Source: Halobacillus amylolyticus (GTDB lineage Bacteria; Bacillota; Bacilli; Bacillales; Halobacillaceae). Taken from it: a stretch of DNA of 64,000 bases. How positions within the stretch are numbered: the stretch's first letter is position 1; the number at the start of each line of letters is the position of its first letter. Below are positions 15,151 through 23,649 of the stretch, piece by piece. The stretch lies in NCBI RefSeq assembly GCF_022921115.1, contig NZ_CP095075.1, forward strand, positions 1,302,001 through 1,366,000, given 5' to 3'. The translations under genes and the position numbers were made by a program. The notes below the pieces were generated by a model. That model saw only the letters and a program-made list of their open reading frames with translations, had not been told where the DNA came from and did no database searches.

Positions 15151-18135
15151 CTAATCTGAAAACATTTTATCATTAATACTGTCAATTTGCGACCTAATCC
15201 TTGATTTAGTTTTTCCAGAGGGAAGGAAATATCCTTTCCACTCTTCAGCCAGATCCTTTCTATACGTAAAAACAATCATCTGATTCTTGTTCGATAATGA
15301 ATGAAGGATCTCCATCATAACCTTTCTCCTTGTTTCATCAAAGTTGACAAAAGCATCGTCCACAATGAACGGGGCTTGAATTGTATCAGACATCGATTCA
15401 CCCAAAGCCAGCCTGAGTGCAACATATAGTTGATCAGCCGTACCTCTTGATAATTCGCTTGTTGTATAAAGATGACCTTGTTCGTCCTGAACTACTAAAT
15501 GGCCAGCATTCTGATCTATAAATAATCGATCATATTTCCCAAGCGTTAAACGAACAAAGAAATTCTCAGCAAGCCTGATCACTTCAGGAAGGTACTTTTC
15601 TTGATAACGTGCCTTTGTAGACTTTAATACTTTGGACGCGATCTGGTAAACTGCCCACTCCTTTGCTTGTTCATTGAATGCGGCTTGTTCAACAGATTGT
15701 TGGTGAAGGAGCTTTGAGTGTTGCTCAGAACTTTCAAGAAATTCAAGGTAGTGTTTTTTTTCAGCTATGTGCTCTTGTAATGATTTCTGTTCATCCTCAA
15801 GCGATTGAAGTTCCCTGTCTATCTCCTCGATTTCAAACGCAAGTCCAGATGGATCTTTGGGCTTTTCCCAAACTTCGAAGTCAGCTTGATCTTGTTGGTT
15901 CAACACACTTTTTATCTGTACAATTAATTGTTCTTTTTGCTTCTCTCGTTCTTTTTTTTGTTCAACGAGCATGGACTGTTCATAAAATTGCTCCACATCT
16001 TTGGCGTTAGCACGTTCCAACAGGTTCGATTTTTCTGTTTGATGTGGGCTGATTTGATCATTGACACGCAGCAGCTCCTCTTCATAACGATCAATTTCTT
16101 CTTGGATCCGTTCGATTTCAACAGTCATCGCTTGTTGTTTTTCTACCCAGGCTGCTAAATCCGCAAATTTTTCTGATATTGGTTGCCTGCCAGCTTCCCA
16201 ATTTTGGGTGAAATAAAAATCCTCTAACGTTCCTTGTATTTCTAACTTTACTTGTTGTGCATCCTTTAGTTCCACCTCTAAATCATCCGCTTCTTTTTGC
16301 TTGTCTTTAACTTGTTTTAACAAGTTGTAAAGCTGTTCCCAGTGTGGCGATTTCAGTGAAGATAAGAATGGATAAACCGTTGTTTGTTCAACAATGCGCG
16401 CTTCTAAACGTTTCTTACGTTCTTGGAGATTATGGCCCTTTTCACTAACCATCAGTGCTTCATGTTCCAACTGTCTTAAGCGATCCTTCATATACGAATA
16501 TTCGCCTCGAGCCCGGTCATTCTGTTCAATCAGCTGTTTGGCTTGCAAATAGTCCGACTCACTTAATTCTTTCGACCTTACGTCTTGCTTTATGCTCCCA
16601 AGCAATTGACTATAATCATTAGCTGTTCGTCTAATGAAATAGGCAGATGCTGCTATCCCAACGCTAATAACTAGGATAACGAAAGGCACGATTAAGCTTG
16701 AAGCAAAAAAAACTGAGAAACCACTTATTATAAGGAACAGTAAAGAACTGAGAAACCATCGATTGCTTGCTGATTTCTTTTCTTTAATCATCTGTTTTAT
16801 CTGATTTAATTGCGAACTATTATCCTGGGCCTCTGCTTGTACATATGAGTTGACGATCTTCTGGTGCTGAGCCACTTCTTCTTCACTAGGTCGTCTGCGT
16901 CTCAGTTCCTCCATCTGCTCTTCAAGCCGCTTTTTCTGTACTGTTAAAGAATGTTCGTCTGCAAGGACTCTTCCTTCTTCTCCATCAATAACCTGTGCCT
17001 CGTTTTTTAAATTTCGCCATGTTTCTTCAATATAAAAAGGAAGATCATATTCACGGAGTTCATGCTCGTCAATATGTAGTTCACCTAATTCCGAACCTAC
17101 TTGTTCCTTTATCCTTTTGATCCTGTCGTATAAGCGCTGGGCGTCCTGATCAGCCTGCTCATAGACTGATTTTTTGCCTAAAATCGTTATTGCTGCACCA
17201 AGTGATGGTGAGGACTCGGCTTGTAATTGGTCTTTGCGCTGCTGTTTCTCTTTACGTTTAGCCAGTAACAGCCGTTGTTCACTTTCTAAGGGCAATAAGG
17301 ATTCTTGTAGTCTATGCAGCCTCTCTTCCCCATGTTCAGGGAAAGTGCAAACAGGCTCTTGGTAAGTCGTATTTACAGCTTGGTGATATTCTTGCACGAG
17401 AGGCAGAACCTTTTGAAGTCGAGAATAGCTTGAGCTTTTTAACCATTGCTGCTGAATGATCTGCTCCACTTCTTCAAGCCTCTCAACTAGGTCCTGTTTT
17501 TCTTCAATAACTTGTTGATATTGGTGAACTTCAGCTTCTGAAGCAGCCCGCTGCTTGTCCACTTCCTCCAAAGCATGGAGTTGTTGATTGAGGATTGGCT
17601 TTTTCCCTTTCGGTTTAAAGCGTTCCTCAAGTTCCTTTTCAAGTCTTTTGTTCGTTTGATAAATATGATCAGAGCCTGTTAAACCAACACTAAGCAGAAC
17701 CTCCCCTAAATCTTCACCTGTTAAGCCATGCAGCCCCGTTAAATCCTCCGCGCTAAAACTGTAAATGGATTGATAGGCTGATTGTGTAAGATTAGCCGTT
17801 AATTCCCTAAGAAACTGTTCATCCCGTTCTTCACCACTAGCAAGCCGGCAGACAGCCGCCCCATTATTTCGGTCATGAACCCGCTCAATCGTTACCTGTC
17901 CATGATCCTCCGTCTGTATAACGAGCATCCCACCTACAGGTCCGCCTGTCTTCGGTTGGTAAAGCAATCTTTTTTTGGGAGGCAGCCCAAATAAAACAAA
18001 TAAGATGAATGTTTGGATCGTTGATTTCCCTGCTTCATTATCGCCCGAAATGAAAACAAAATCATCCGCTGGTAATGTAATAGAGAAGTCCCGCCATTTT
18101 CCGAAACCATAAATGTGCAAGGCCTGTATCCTCAT
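15151..18135 (-). CDS. yhaN: SbcC/Rad50-like ATPase YhaN with a membrane hairpin
   Basis: This 994-residue protein is built like SbcC or Rad50. Walker A is GDNEAGKST (residues 31-39). Long coiled coils occupy about 190-450 and 510-860. The ABC signature is ELSRGTADQLYVALRLAL and Walker B is PFIVDDAFVNFDE near the C-terminus. Instead of a zinc hook, the coiled-coil apex (about 452-503) holds two hydrophobic helices (WFLSSLLFLIISGFSVFF and LIVPFVILVISVGIAASAYF). The ATG overlaps the yhaO stop (ATGA). With YhaO it should form an Mre11-Rad50-like DNA end-processing complex, here probably tethered to the membrane. Confidence 0.92.
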   Translation of the reverse strand: MRIQALHIYGFGKWRDFSITLPADDFVFISGDNEAGKSTIQTFILFVLFGLPPKKRLLYQPKTGGPVGGMLVIQTEDHGQVTIERVHDRNNGAAVCRLASGEERDEQFLRELTANLTQSAYQSIYSFSAEDLTGLHGLTGEDLGEVLLSVGLTGSDHIYQTNKRLEKELEERFKPKGKKPILNQQLHALEEVDKQRAASEAEVHQYQQVIEEKQDLVERLEEVEQIIQQQWLKSSSYSRLQKVLPLVQEYHQAVNTTYQEPVCTFPEHGEERLHRLQESLLPLESEQRLLLAKRKEKQQRKDQLQAESSPSLGAAITILGKKSVYEQADQDAQRLYDRIKRIKEQVGSELGELHIDEHELREYDLPFYIEETWRNLKNEAQVIDGEEGRVLADEHSLTVQKKRLEEQMEELRRRRPSEEEVAQHQKIVNSYVQAEAQDNSSQLNQIKQMIKEKKSASNRWFLSSLLFLIISGFSVFFASSLIVPFVILVISVGIAASAYFIRRTANDYSQLLGSIKQDVRSKELSESDYLQAKQLIEQNDRARGEYSYMKDRLRQLEHEALMVSEKGHNLQERKKRLEARIVEQTTVYPFLSSLKSPHWEQLYNLLKQVKDKQKEADDLEVELKDAQQVKLEIQGTLEDFYFTQNWEAGRQPISEKFADLAAWVEKQQAMTVEIERIQEEIDRYEEELLRVNDQISPHQTEKSNLLERANAKDVEQFYEQSMLVEQKKEREKQKEQLIVQIKSVLNQQDQADFEVWEKPKDPSGLAFEIEEIDRELQSLEDEQKSLQEHIAEKKHYLEFLESSEQHSKLLHQQSVEQAAFNEQAKEWAVYQIASKVLKSTKARYQEKYLPEVIRLAENFFVRLTLGKYDRLFIDQNAGHLVVQDEQGHLYTTSELSRGTADQLYVALRLALGESMSDTIQAPFIVDDAFVNFDETRRKVMMEILHSLSNKNQMIVFTYRKDLAEEWKGYFLPSGKTKSRIRSQIDSINDKMFSD

Positions 18136-19376
18136 TCATTCAGCTCCCCTTTGGACAATAGCTGTTCAACAACTAACTGCTTGGCTCGTTCTATAATTTC
18201 TTTATAATCTGATTCAACTAATGGGTCCAAGTATTTTGCAGCTCGTCGATTTTGATATAAAGGCGATAAATGCTTCCTCCACTCTTCTGAGGTGAGCTGT
18301 TCAGCATTTCGTATGTATTCACCAGTAAAGTGATGGCCCGTACTCAACTCTTCCATGTCAAAAGCGGGGCGATCGTGAACCGTGATATCATCAATCCAAA
18401 TCCATGATTTTTCTAAATCCTCGGCTTCGTTGATCATATCCACCCACTCTTGCAGAACTCCTTCTGTCTTCCACTTTTGCAAGGCTCCATTTCTTCCATA
18501 CAAAGTCACGCTCAACATGACTGGATAATCGGCTTGGACTTCTTTTTTCGCTTGTTCAAATATAGCCTCTAACTCTTCAGGCCGCTCCAAAGTCTCGACA
18601 GGAAGGGAGACTTCCTCAAATGCAAAGCTATGCAGCGGAATAAAGGTATGTTGGATATCATTTTCCTCGAGCTGCACTAACGAACATCCCTTCATACCTT
18701 GCTCCTTACGGGATCGCCCTTGAATATTTCCCGGATATACAACAGGAGGATGCTGTGATAAATGCTGACGTTTATGGATGTGTCCAAGCGCCCAATAATC
18801 CATAGGCTGGTGACGCAATTCTTCTAGTTTAAAAGGGGCGTAAACATCATGCTCATTGTTTGCTTCAAGGCTTCCATGAAGCATGCCAATGTGATAGACA
18901 GGTGTCCCCTCTTTAATGAATTCCTTTACTTTTCTATCTTTCACCTCACGATTTACATAGCTGAACCCATAAATGTTAGCAAGATGGATATTATCTTGGT
19001 AGAAAGGCAGTGCCTGGACAGTTTCTTGATCAAAGCTATGGACATTACTCGGATATGTAATCGGATAACGCATTCCCTGAATGTAATCATGGTTTCCATA
19101 GCTGATAAACACAGCAATATCATGTTTTTCCAAACGTTTAAATCCTTCTCGAAGCTGCACCTGTGCTTTTAAGCTTCTCGTTTCTTCATTAAATAAATCC
19201 CCAACGATCAATACAAAATCCACACGGTGGTGTATCGCTTGTTTAATTAACCGCTCAAATGCTTCAAAAGTGCTTGCACGCATTTGTTCTCTTAGCACTT
19301 CCGGAAGCCTGCCTCTTCCTTTAAACGGGCTATCGAGATGCAAGTCGGCACTATGTATAAAGCGAAGTGTATGCAT
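18132..19376 (-). CDS. yhaO: SbcD/Mre11-like nuclease YhaO
   Basis: This 414-residue calcineurin-like phosphoesterase has the ordered metal motifs FIHSADLHLDSPF, VGDLFNEE, SYGNHDYI, GMLHGS and GHIHKR of Mre11/SbcD nucleases. A C-terminal capping domain of about 150 residues follows. It would cut DNA ends or hairpins together with YhaN. GGAGGAGAAAC precedes the ATG. A LexA-like box lies 50-63 bases upstream, next to a plausible TTGTTT/TAGACT promoter, so the operon is probably part of the DNA damage response. I recall that yhaO is reported as SOS-controlled in B. subtilis. Confidence 0.94.
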   Translation of the reverse strand: MHTLRFIHSADLHLDSPFKGRGRLPEVLREQMRASTFEAFERLIKQAIHHRVDFVLIVGDLFNEETRSLKAQVQLREGFKRLEKHDIAVFISYGNHDYIQGMRYPITYPSNVHSFDQETVQALPFYQDNIHLANIYGFSYVNREVKDRKVKEFIKEGTPVYHIGMLHGSLEANNEHDVYAPFKLEELRHQPMDYWALGHIHKRQHLSQHPPVVYPGNIQGRSRKEQGMKGCSLVQLEENDIQHTFIPLHSFAFEEVSLPVETLERPEELEAIFEQAKKEVQADYPVMLSVTLYGRNGALQKWKTEGVLQEWVDMINEAEDLEKSWIWIDDITVHDRPAFDMEELSTGHHFTGEYIRNAEQLTSEEWRKHLSPLYQNRRAAKYLDPLVESDYKEIIERAKQLVVEQLLSKGELNE

Positions 19377-19425
19377 GTTTCTCCTCCATCAGTCTATTTT
19401 CCTTAAGTTTAACAAAACAAACAAT

Positions 19426-19439
19426 CGAATGCACGTTCG
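19426..19439 (-). promoter_or_regulatory. LexA (SOS) box upstream of yhaO
   Basis: On the minus strand CGAACGTGCATTCG matches the B. subtilis LexA consensus CGAACRNRYGTTCG at all but one defined base. It sits just upstream of the likely -35 region of yhaO-yhaN. Confidence 0.75.
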
Positions 19440-19688
19440 ATACACGTCCTATGTATTAAGCTCCGAACGATATTTGTTCCGAATTGATTTGATTCCTTCA
19501 ACTTATCCAAATAGTTGATTGATTTACTTTCCTAAAGATCAAAATGTTTGGAGGAGCCCGTGTCATTAGAAGATGATTTCACAGGAAGGATTATGTTATA
19601 ATATTTGAATTAATAGTTCGTTTTGCTCCTTCTAAGACTGTTTTCGTAAGGATTTGTTGTTTACTGATTAACGTAGTGCCGTGGATCA

Positions 19689-19853
19689 ATGTTACATGCC
19701 TTTTTTGTCGGGATTCATCCCTTCATCGACGGAAACAAACGTGTGTCACGCTTGTTATTAAATTTAGAACTAATGAAGGATGACTTTCCACCAATAGTCA
19801 TTAAAGTAAAAAATCGATTGGATTATTACGGAGCATTAGATAAAGCTCACTAA
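19689..19853 (+). pseudogene. C-terminal remnant of a Fic-family protein
   Basis: A 54-codon open stretch encodes FVGIHPFIDGNKRVSRLLL, the Fic active-site loop (HPFxDGN(G/K)R), then NLELMKDDFPPIVIKVKNR and LDYYGALDKAH before TAA. This matches the C-terminal half of Fic AMP-transferases. No N-terminal part, ribosome site or upstream frame is present, so it is a decayed fragment. It is adjacent to an IS3-type remnant. Confidence 0.85.
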
Positions 19854-19861
19854 TAGAGTTA

Positions 19862-20019
19862 GTATAAAAAGTGGACACAATTATTGAACCATGTTTTAAT
19901 CATCACAAAGCATTAAAGGACGTGTTCACATTGACCAAGAAGTACAAAATTATGACCCTGAGTTTAAGATCTATGTTACGAAGTTAATTGAATTGGATGG
20001 ACACAAAATGTACTTTTAG
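19862..20019 (+). pseudogene. IS3-family transposase OrfA remnant
   Basis: The stretch begins with ATAAAAAGTGGACAC, resembling an IS3-family terminal repeat. It then has AAAGGA and a TTG start, encoding LTKKYK in one frame and NYDPEFKIYVTKLIELDGHK in the next, followed by TAG at 20017. This is the N-terminus of IS3/IS150-type OrfA, broken by loss of one A near 19945 and lacking the remaining transposase. Confidence 0.7.
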
Positions 20020-20090
20020 CTCAGAAAAATTGACTCTTTACATACGATATTGGCGCTATTTCTCCCTTTAAATGAACAGTGAGTACATTA

Positions 20091-20933
20091 TCAAAGCGGT
20101 AGATGTATTTCCCTTTTTGGGTTATAAACTTTAAGCCAATTCTCTGCTTCTTCCTTCATCCAAATTCCAAAGTGATCCAATAATTCCAATATTTCTTCTG
20201 AATTTGATAAGGGGTTGATTGCGTACCAAAGCGCTGTTCTCATCTCTTGCTCTTTTTCAGGATAATGCTTCGAAAATAGTTTAAAGGCTGGGAATAGATC
20301 CCTTGTGTACGACTGTTCTTGAACAATGACAAGCGCAAGACCAGCCCTCACAATAATTCTCATGATCCATGAACAGCAATCCTTAATGTCCTCAATGTCG
20401 TCATTTCCCGTTAAATCATGCTTGGCTTTATCAATCAGAGATGTTAAATGAATGAGGTGTTCATTCGCCAAGGAGCTGTCGGGTTTATAATCAGGGAGCT
20501 TACTTATTAGGTTTTCACCATAAACACAAATACCATAGGTTTTTAGAATAAACGGAATCATGGAGCAATATTTTGACTCCTCAACCTCACTTAAAGGGCA
20601 GAATCCTAATTCTACACCGTTTATAAAAGGGAATTTCTGATCAATGAATTGTTCAGTCTCCTCCACCCAATCAAGGTCAATATCTTGAGGATTAGAATAG
20701 GTTACTATTATTATGTCAACATCAGATACACCTTCAATGTCTAACCCTCTTGGCACAGATCCTCTTATATAAATGCTGTGAATTTCCTTTGGTAAAACGG
20801 AAAGACAGCTTTCCTTTATTCTTTGGATTACTTCTTGAAATTTATTATTGATTTTTTTGGGATCAGACTGGTTTATTAAATAGCCTTTGTCGTCTACAGA
20901 ACATAAAGATCCTATTTCTTTAATTTCAGTCAT
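20091..20933 (-). CDS. Nucleotidyltransferase-domain protein
   Basis: This 280-residue protein has a polymerase-beta-type nucleotidyltransferase core: IYIRGSVPRGLDIEGVSDVD contains the GS(x)RG turn and the first two catalytic aspartates, followed by DIIIV. Further acidic residues occur in NGVELGFCPLSEVEE. The C-terminal half is helical. The architecture resembles aminoglycoside adenylyltransferases and related small-molecule or antitoxin-type enzymes, but the substrate cannot be assigned. It lies next to the Fic and IS3 remnants, so it may belong to the same acquired patch. The ribosome site is weak. Confidence 0.7.
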   Translation of the reverse strand: MTEIKEIGSLCSVDDKGYLINQSDPKKINNKFQEVIQRIKESCLSVLPKEIHSIYIRGSVPRGLDIEGVSDVDIIIVTYSNPQDIDLDWVEETEQFIDQKFPFINGVELGFCPLSEVEESKYCSMIPFILKTYGICVYGENLISKLPDYKPDSSLANEHLIHLTSLIDKAKHDLTGNDDIEDIKDCCSWIMRIIVRAGLALVIVQEQSYTRDLFPAFKLFSKHYPEKEQEMRTALWYAINPLSNSEEILELLDHFGIWMKEEAENWLKVYNPKREIHLPL

Positions 20934-20965
20934 TACTTAAAAGTCCCCATTTCTCTTCTGATTGT

Positions 20966-21045
20966 ATTTATTCAACAAAATGGCCTTTTCACAAACAAGG
21001 AGCGCATGTCTTATTCAAGATTTGCGCCCCTTTTCATGAAGACTT
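20966..21045. repeat. Repeat fragment with a GC-rich hairpin
   Basis: TTATTCAACAAAATGGCC at 20968-20985 recurs with one change at 22153-22170. The first copy is followed by a dyad, GGAGCGCA...TGCGCCCC, at about 20999-21030. This looks like debris of a dispersed intergenic repeat. Confidence 0.4.
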
Positions 21046-21165
21046 GATTTCAAGATTATATTAATAACGATCTTCTGTTTTTGCTCCCGTTTGTCGAAGA
21101 GCAAACGTTATGTAACTAATCAACTTTGTTAGACATTTTATTTATGTTCCCGTTTTTCATTTCGT

Positions 21166-21483
21166 TTAAGGTGCTGTTCTGAGGAATTCATCTATAAATT
21201 CCATAATTAGAGCATAAACAACAAGGCTGATAGGCAATAAATTTATAATTAAAGCAAAAATTCTCTTAGCTAAATTTTCTTTGCTGAACATTGAAACGAT
21301 ACTTATAGGAATGCCAGCCAAGGAAGCGAGAAACACAAGTAATGCAAAGACTCCAAAGATAGATTCCACATTCTCATTCGAAGTTATTGACAATATGTAT
21401 ACGAGAGTTGGGATAACAACAATCGTAGCCATTGCTATAAAGAAGGAGATCTTAGTGAATATCTTCAGGTTTTTTCTACACAT
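21166..21483 (-). CDS. Small membrane protein of unknown function
   Basis: This 105-residue protein has three predicted membrane helices (ISFFIAMATIVVIPTLVYI, IFGVFALLVFLASLAGIP and IFALIINLLPISLVVYALI). GCGGAGCG lies before the ATG. I do not recognise the family. It stands alone between the nucleotidyltransferase and a lipoprotein on the same strand. Confidence 0.55.
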   Translation of the reverse strand: MCRKNLKIFTKISFFIAMATIVVIPTLVYILSITSNENVESIFGVFALLVFLASLAGIPISIVSMFSKENLAKRIFALIINLLPISLVVYALIMEFIDEFLRTAP

Positions 21484-21559
21484 AATTTCGCTCCGCTTAA
21501 TTGCTCATTTTGCAAGTGAAAAATAGCTCACTATTCACTAAGTAAGCTACTCTCTTTAT

Positions 21560-21997
21560 TTACAATATCTCTACAGTCATTTTGTAAAATAGTTCTCCCC
21601 CAACAAGAATATCCAGTTCCCAAGTCCCTTCTGATGGGAAGGTCATATTTGAGGGAATGTGGGCATCTGCCCCATTATTAGGCCCAGCTATTGGGGAAGT
21701 AACTAAAGTTTTTTCATCACTATTATCTAAGTTAATCCCCTTAACTTCAAAGTCTTTATTTTCAAATTCCTCATTACCCCATAAGTGCCACATATACTTT
21801 TTTGTGTTATTGGCGACTAAATCCTCATTTTGACCTAATATAAATCCAACTTTACCTTCCTCACCGAGCATTGTGTAATTTTCTGTTTCAAAATAAGATG
21901 CCTCTACTGGGCTTTCTTCACTAGTTGACGCGTTAGAGCAACTAGTTAAAAGAAAGATTGAAAAAGGTATGATTAGATATAACAAACTTTTAGACAT
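21560..21997 (-). CDS. DUF4871-like lipoprotein
   Basis: This 145-residue lipoprotein has a signal peptide ending LLTSC (cysteine at about residue 20). The mature part has FETENYTMLGEEGKVGFILG and TKKYMWHLWGNEEF, which resemble DUF4871 proteins such as B. subtilis YhfM, with an immunoglobulin-like beta fold ending in FPSEGTWELDILVGGELF. AAGGAGGAGCTA precedes the ATG at 21997. It is likely attached to the outer face of the membrane. The function is unknown. Confidence 0.65.
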   Translation of the reverse strand: MSKSLLYLIIPFSIFLLTSCSNASTSEESPVEASYFETENYTMLGEEGKVGFILGQNEDLVANNTKKYMWHLWGNEEFENKDFEVKGINLDNSDEKTLVTSPIAGPNNGADAHIPSNMTFPSEGTWELDILVGGELFYKMTVEIL

Positions 21998-22036
21998 TAG
22001 CTCCTCCTTCCTAAATGTATATTTGCAATTAGACAA

Positions 22037-22392
22037 CGTAGAATTTCATTTATGAGGACCTATTTATAAATTATACCAAGCTCTACTGAAATCATAACTG
22101 CTCTTAAACATAATACCAATTTTTTAAAATTCACAACCTTTATGCAATCGCTTATTAAACAAAATGGCCCGATCGTATTGCGGAACAAGAAAAAATCCTG
22201 AATTACCACAGTAAAATTTTTTGACCAAAACTTTATAAATCATTCTTTATCCTATATCTACATACAAACAGTTCATCTTTTTTCAAAGCAGTTCATCTTT
22301 GTTTTAAAGATGCAATAGTGGGTATTCCCAGAATACCTTTCGATACAAAAAGTCTTCACCCCTTTGGAGGGATGAAAACTTCTGTTTATCAA
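22037..22392. other. AT-rich intergenic region
   Basis: No gene was found. It contains a copy of the TTATTNAACAAAATGGCC repeat (22153-22170), a direct repeat of CAGTTCATCTTT at 22269 and 22289, and the yhaQ-yhaP terminator at its right end. Confidence 0.5.
22347..22383 (-). terminator. Terminator of yhaQ-yhaP
   Basis: On the minus strand AAGTTTTCATCCC pairs with GGGGTGAAGACTT around TCCAAAG, followed by T. Confidence 0.8.
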
Positions 22393-23649
22393 TCACTTTT
22401 CTTTTTTCGATAACTGCATTGCTTTTTTAATATCTTTAAACGATGATGATTTCCCGTAAAGCAGGACACCACCGCTATAGATACGAGCACCAAACCATGC
22501 AAGAATGGCGATAGAAGCGACTAGAACCCCAACGGAAAGAATGACTTCCCAAACCGGAATATCTAACATGCCCACACGCAAAAACATGATGAGTGGTGAA
22601 AAGAATGGAAAGTAGGACGAAACTGTCACAAAGGTGGACTCAGGAGCGTTCAATCCAAATACAGAAATAAAGAAGGCCGCTAAGATTAAATAAATCATCG
22701 GTGCAATCATCTGCTGGGCATCCTCCAAACGACTAACGAGCGACCCAAGTGTTGCTGCAAGCGTCGCATAAAGCAAATAACCAAGGATAAAGAATAAAAC
22801 TGCATAGGCGATGATCGAACCTTGAATATTAGTTAATCCAAACGCTGCCATCATTGATCCTTCTCCACCATTTTGGGTAACACCAAAATAGCCGACTATC
22901 AGGATTAAACAAAACTGCAACATCCCGACCAAGGCAATGCCGATAATTTTAGCAAACATTTGTGATACAGGTGACACACTTGAGATTAAGATTTCCATTA
23001 CCCTACTCGATTTTTCTGTAGCAACCTCAGTTGCGATCATACTGCCATACATAATGACAGACATATAGAGCAGGAAGAGCATGACATAGACTAATCCACG
23101 TGTCTGTGCTAGTTCTTCTTCAGATTTTGCGCTTTCCTCCAATGATACGGTTTCAAATGCTACAGGTGATGATATTTGCTGTAATGTCGCTTGATCCACA
23201 CCAGCCTCCTCTGTAGCAATCCCAACTTTAATTTGCTGCAAAGCTTGCTTAATTTGATCACTATGTCCAGCTGAAGCAATTTGATTGGCATAATAAGTGG
23301 CTTCTGGCAGATTGCTCTCACCCGTAGTAATTTCAACTACGGATTGATATGTACCTTCCTCCACCGCTTCTTTCGCTTCATCTAAAGACTTGTCATACAT
23401 TTCTATTTCAAAAGAATTATTAATTGCTGCCGTTCCTTCAAGGGTCTGGAACCATTCTTCATTATCAGTTATAACAGCCACACGATCTGTCTCATCCTCG
23501 CCGCTGAATGTACCAATGATCGTTTGAATATTTGTTACAGCTACGATCAGTGCTAACGTTACAAGTGTTGTAATTAGAAATGATTTTGTCTTCACTCGAT
23601 TCGTAAACGTGTGACCTACCATGATGAAAAACTTATACATAAGAGGCAC
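22393..23649 (-). CDS. yhaP: ABC-2 type exporter permease (YhaP/NatB-like)
   Basis: This 418-residue protein has one N-terminal helix (FLITTLVTLALIVAVTNI), a large extracellular domain (about 60-185) and a C-terminal block of five to six helices with the ABC-2 signature around MIATEVATEKSSRVMEILIS. This is the NatB/YhaP architecture of Na+ or peptide-type exporters. It overlaps the end of yhaQ by 17 bases, so the pair is translationally coupled. In B. subtilis yhaQ-yhaP lies close to yhaO, as here. Sodium extrusion is possible by analogy with NatAB but is unproven for YhaQP. Confidence 0.88.
   Translation of the reverse strand: MPLMYKFFIMVGHTFTNRVKTKSFLITTLVTLALIVAVTNIQTIIGTFSGEDETDRVAVITDNEEWFQTLEGTAAINNSFEIEMYDKSLDEAKEAVEEGTYQSVVEITTGESNLPEATYYANQIASAGHSDQIKQALQQIKVGIATEEAGVDQATLQQISSPVAFETVSLEESAKSEEELAQTRGLVYVMLFLLYMSVIMYGSMIATEVATEKSSRVMEILISSVSPVSQMFAKIIGIALVGMLQFCLILIVGYFGVTQNGGEGSMMAAFGLTNIQGSIIAYAVLFFILGYLLYATLAATLGSLVSRLEDAQQMIAPMIYLILAAFFISVFGLNAPESTFVTVSSYFPFFSPLIMFLRVGMLDIPVWEVILSVGVLVASIAILAWFGARIYSGGVLLYGKSSSFKDIKKAMQLSKKEK

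Noticed and set aside
15678..16158. Plus-strand frames of 76-110 codons within yhaN
   Set aside because: They are antisense to a well-supported coiled-coil coding region and have no start signals.
19463..19480. Second LexA box CGAACGATATTTGTTCCG near the first
   Set aside because: The two half sites are separated by seven bases instead of four, so it does not fit the LexA spacing.
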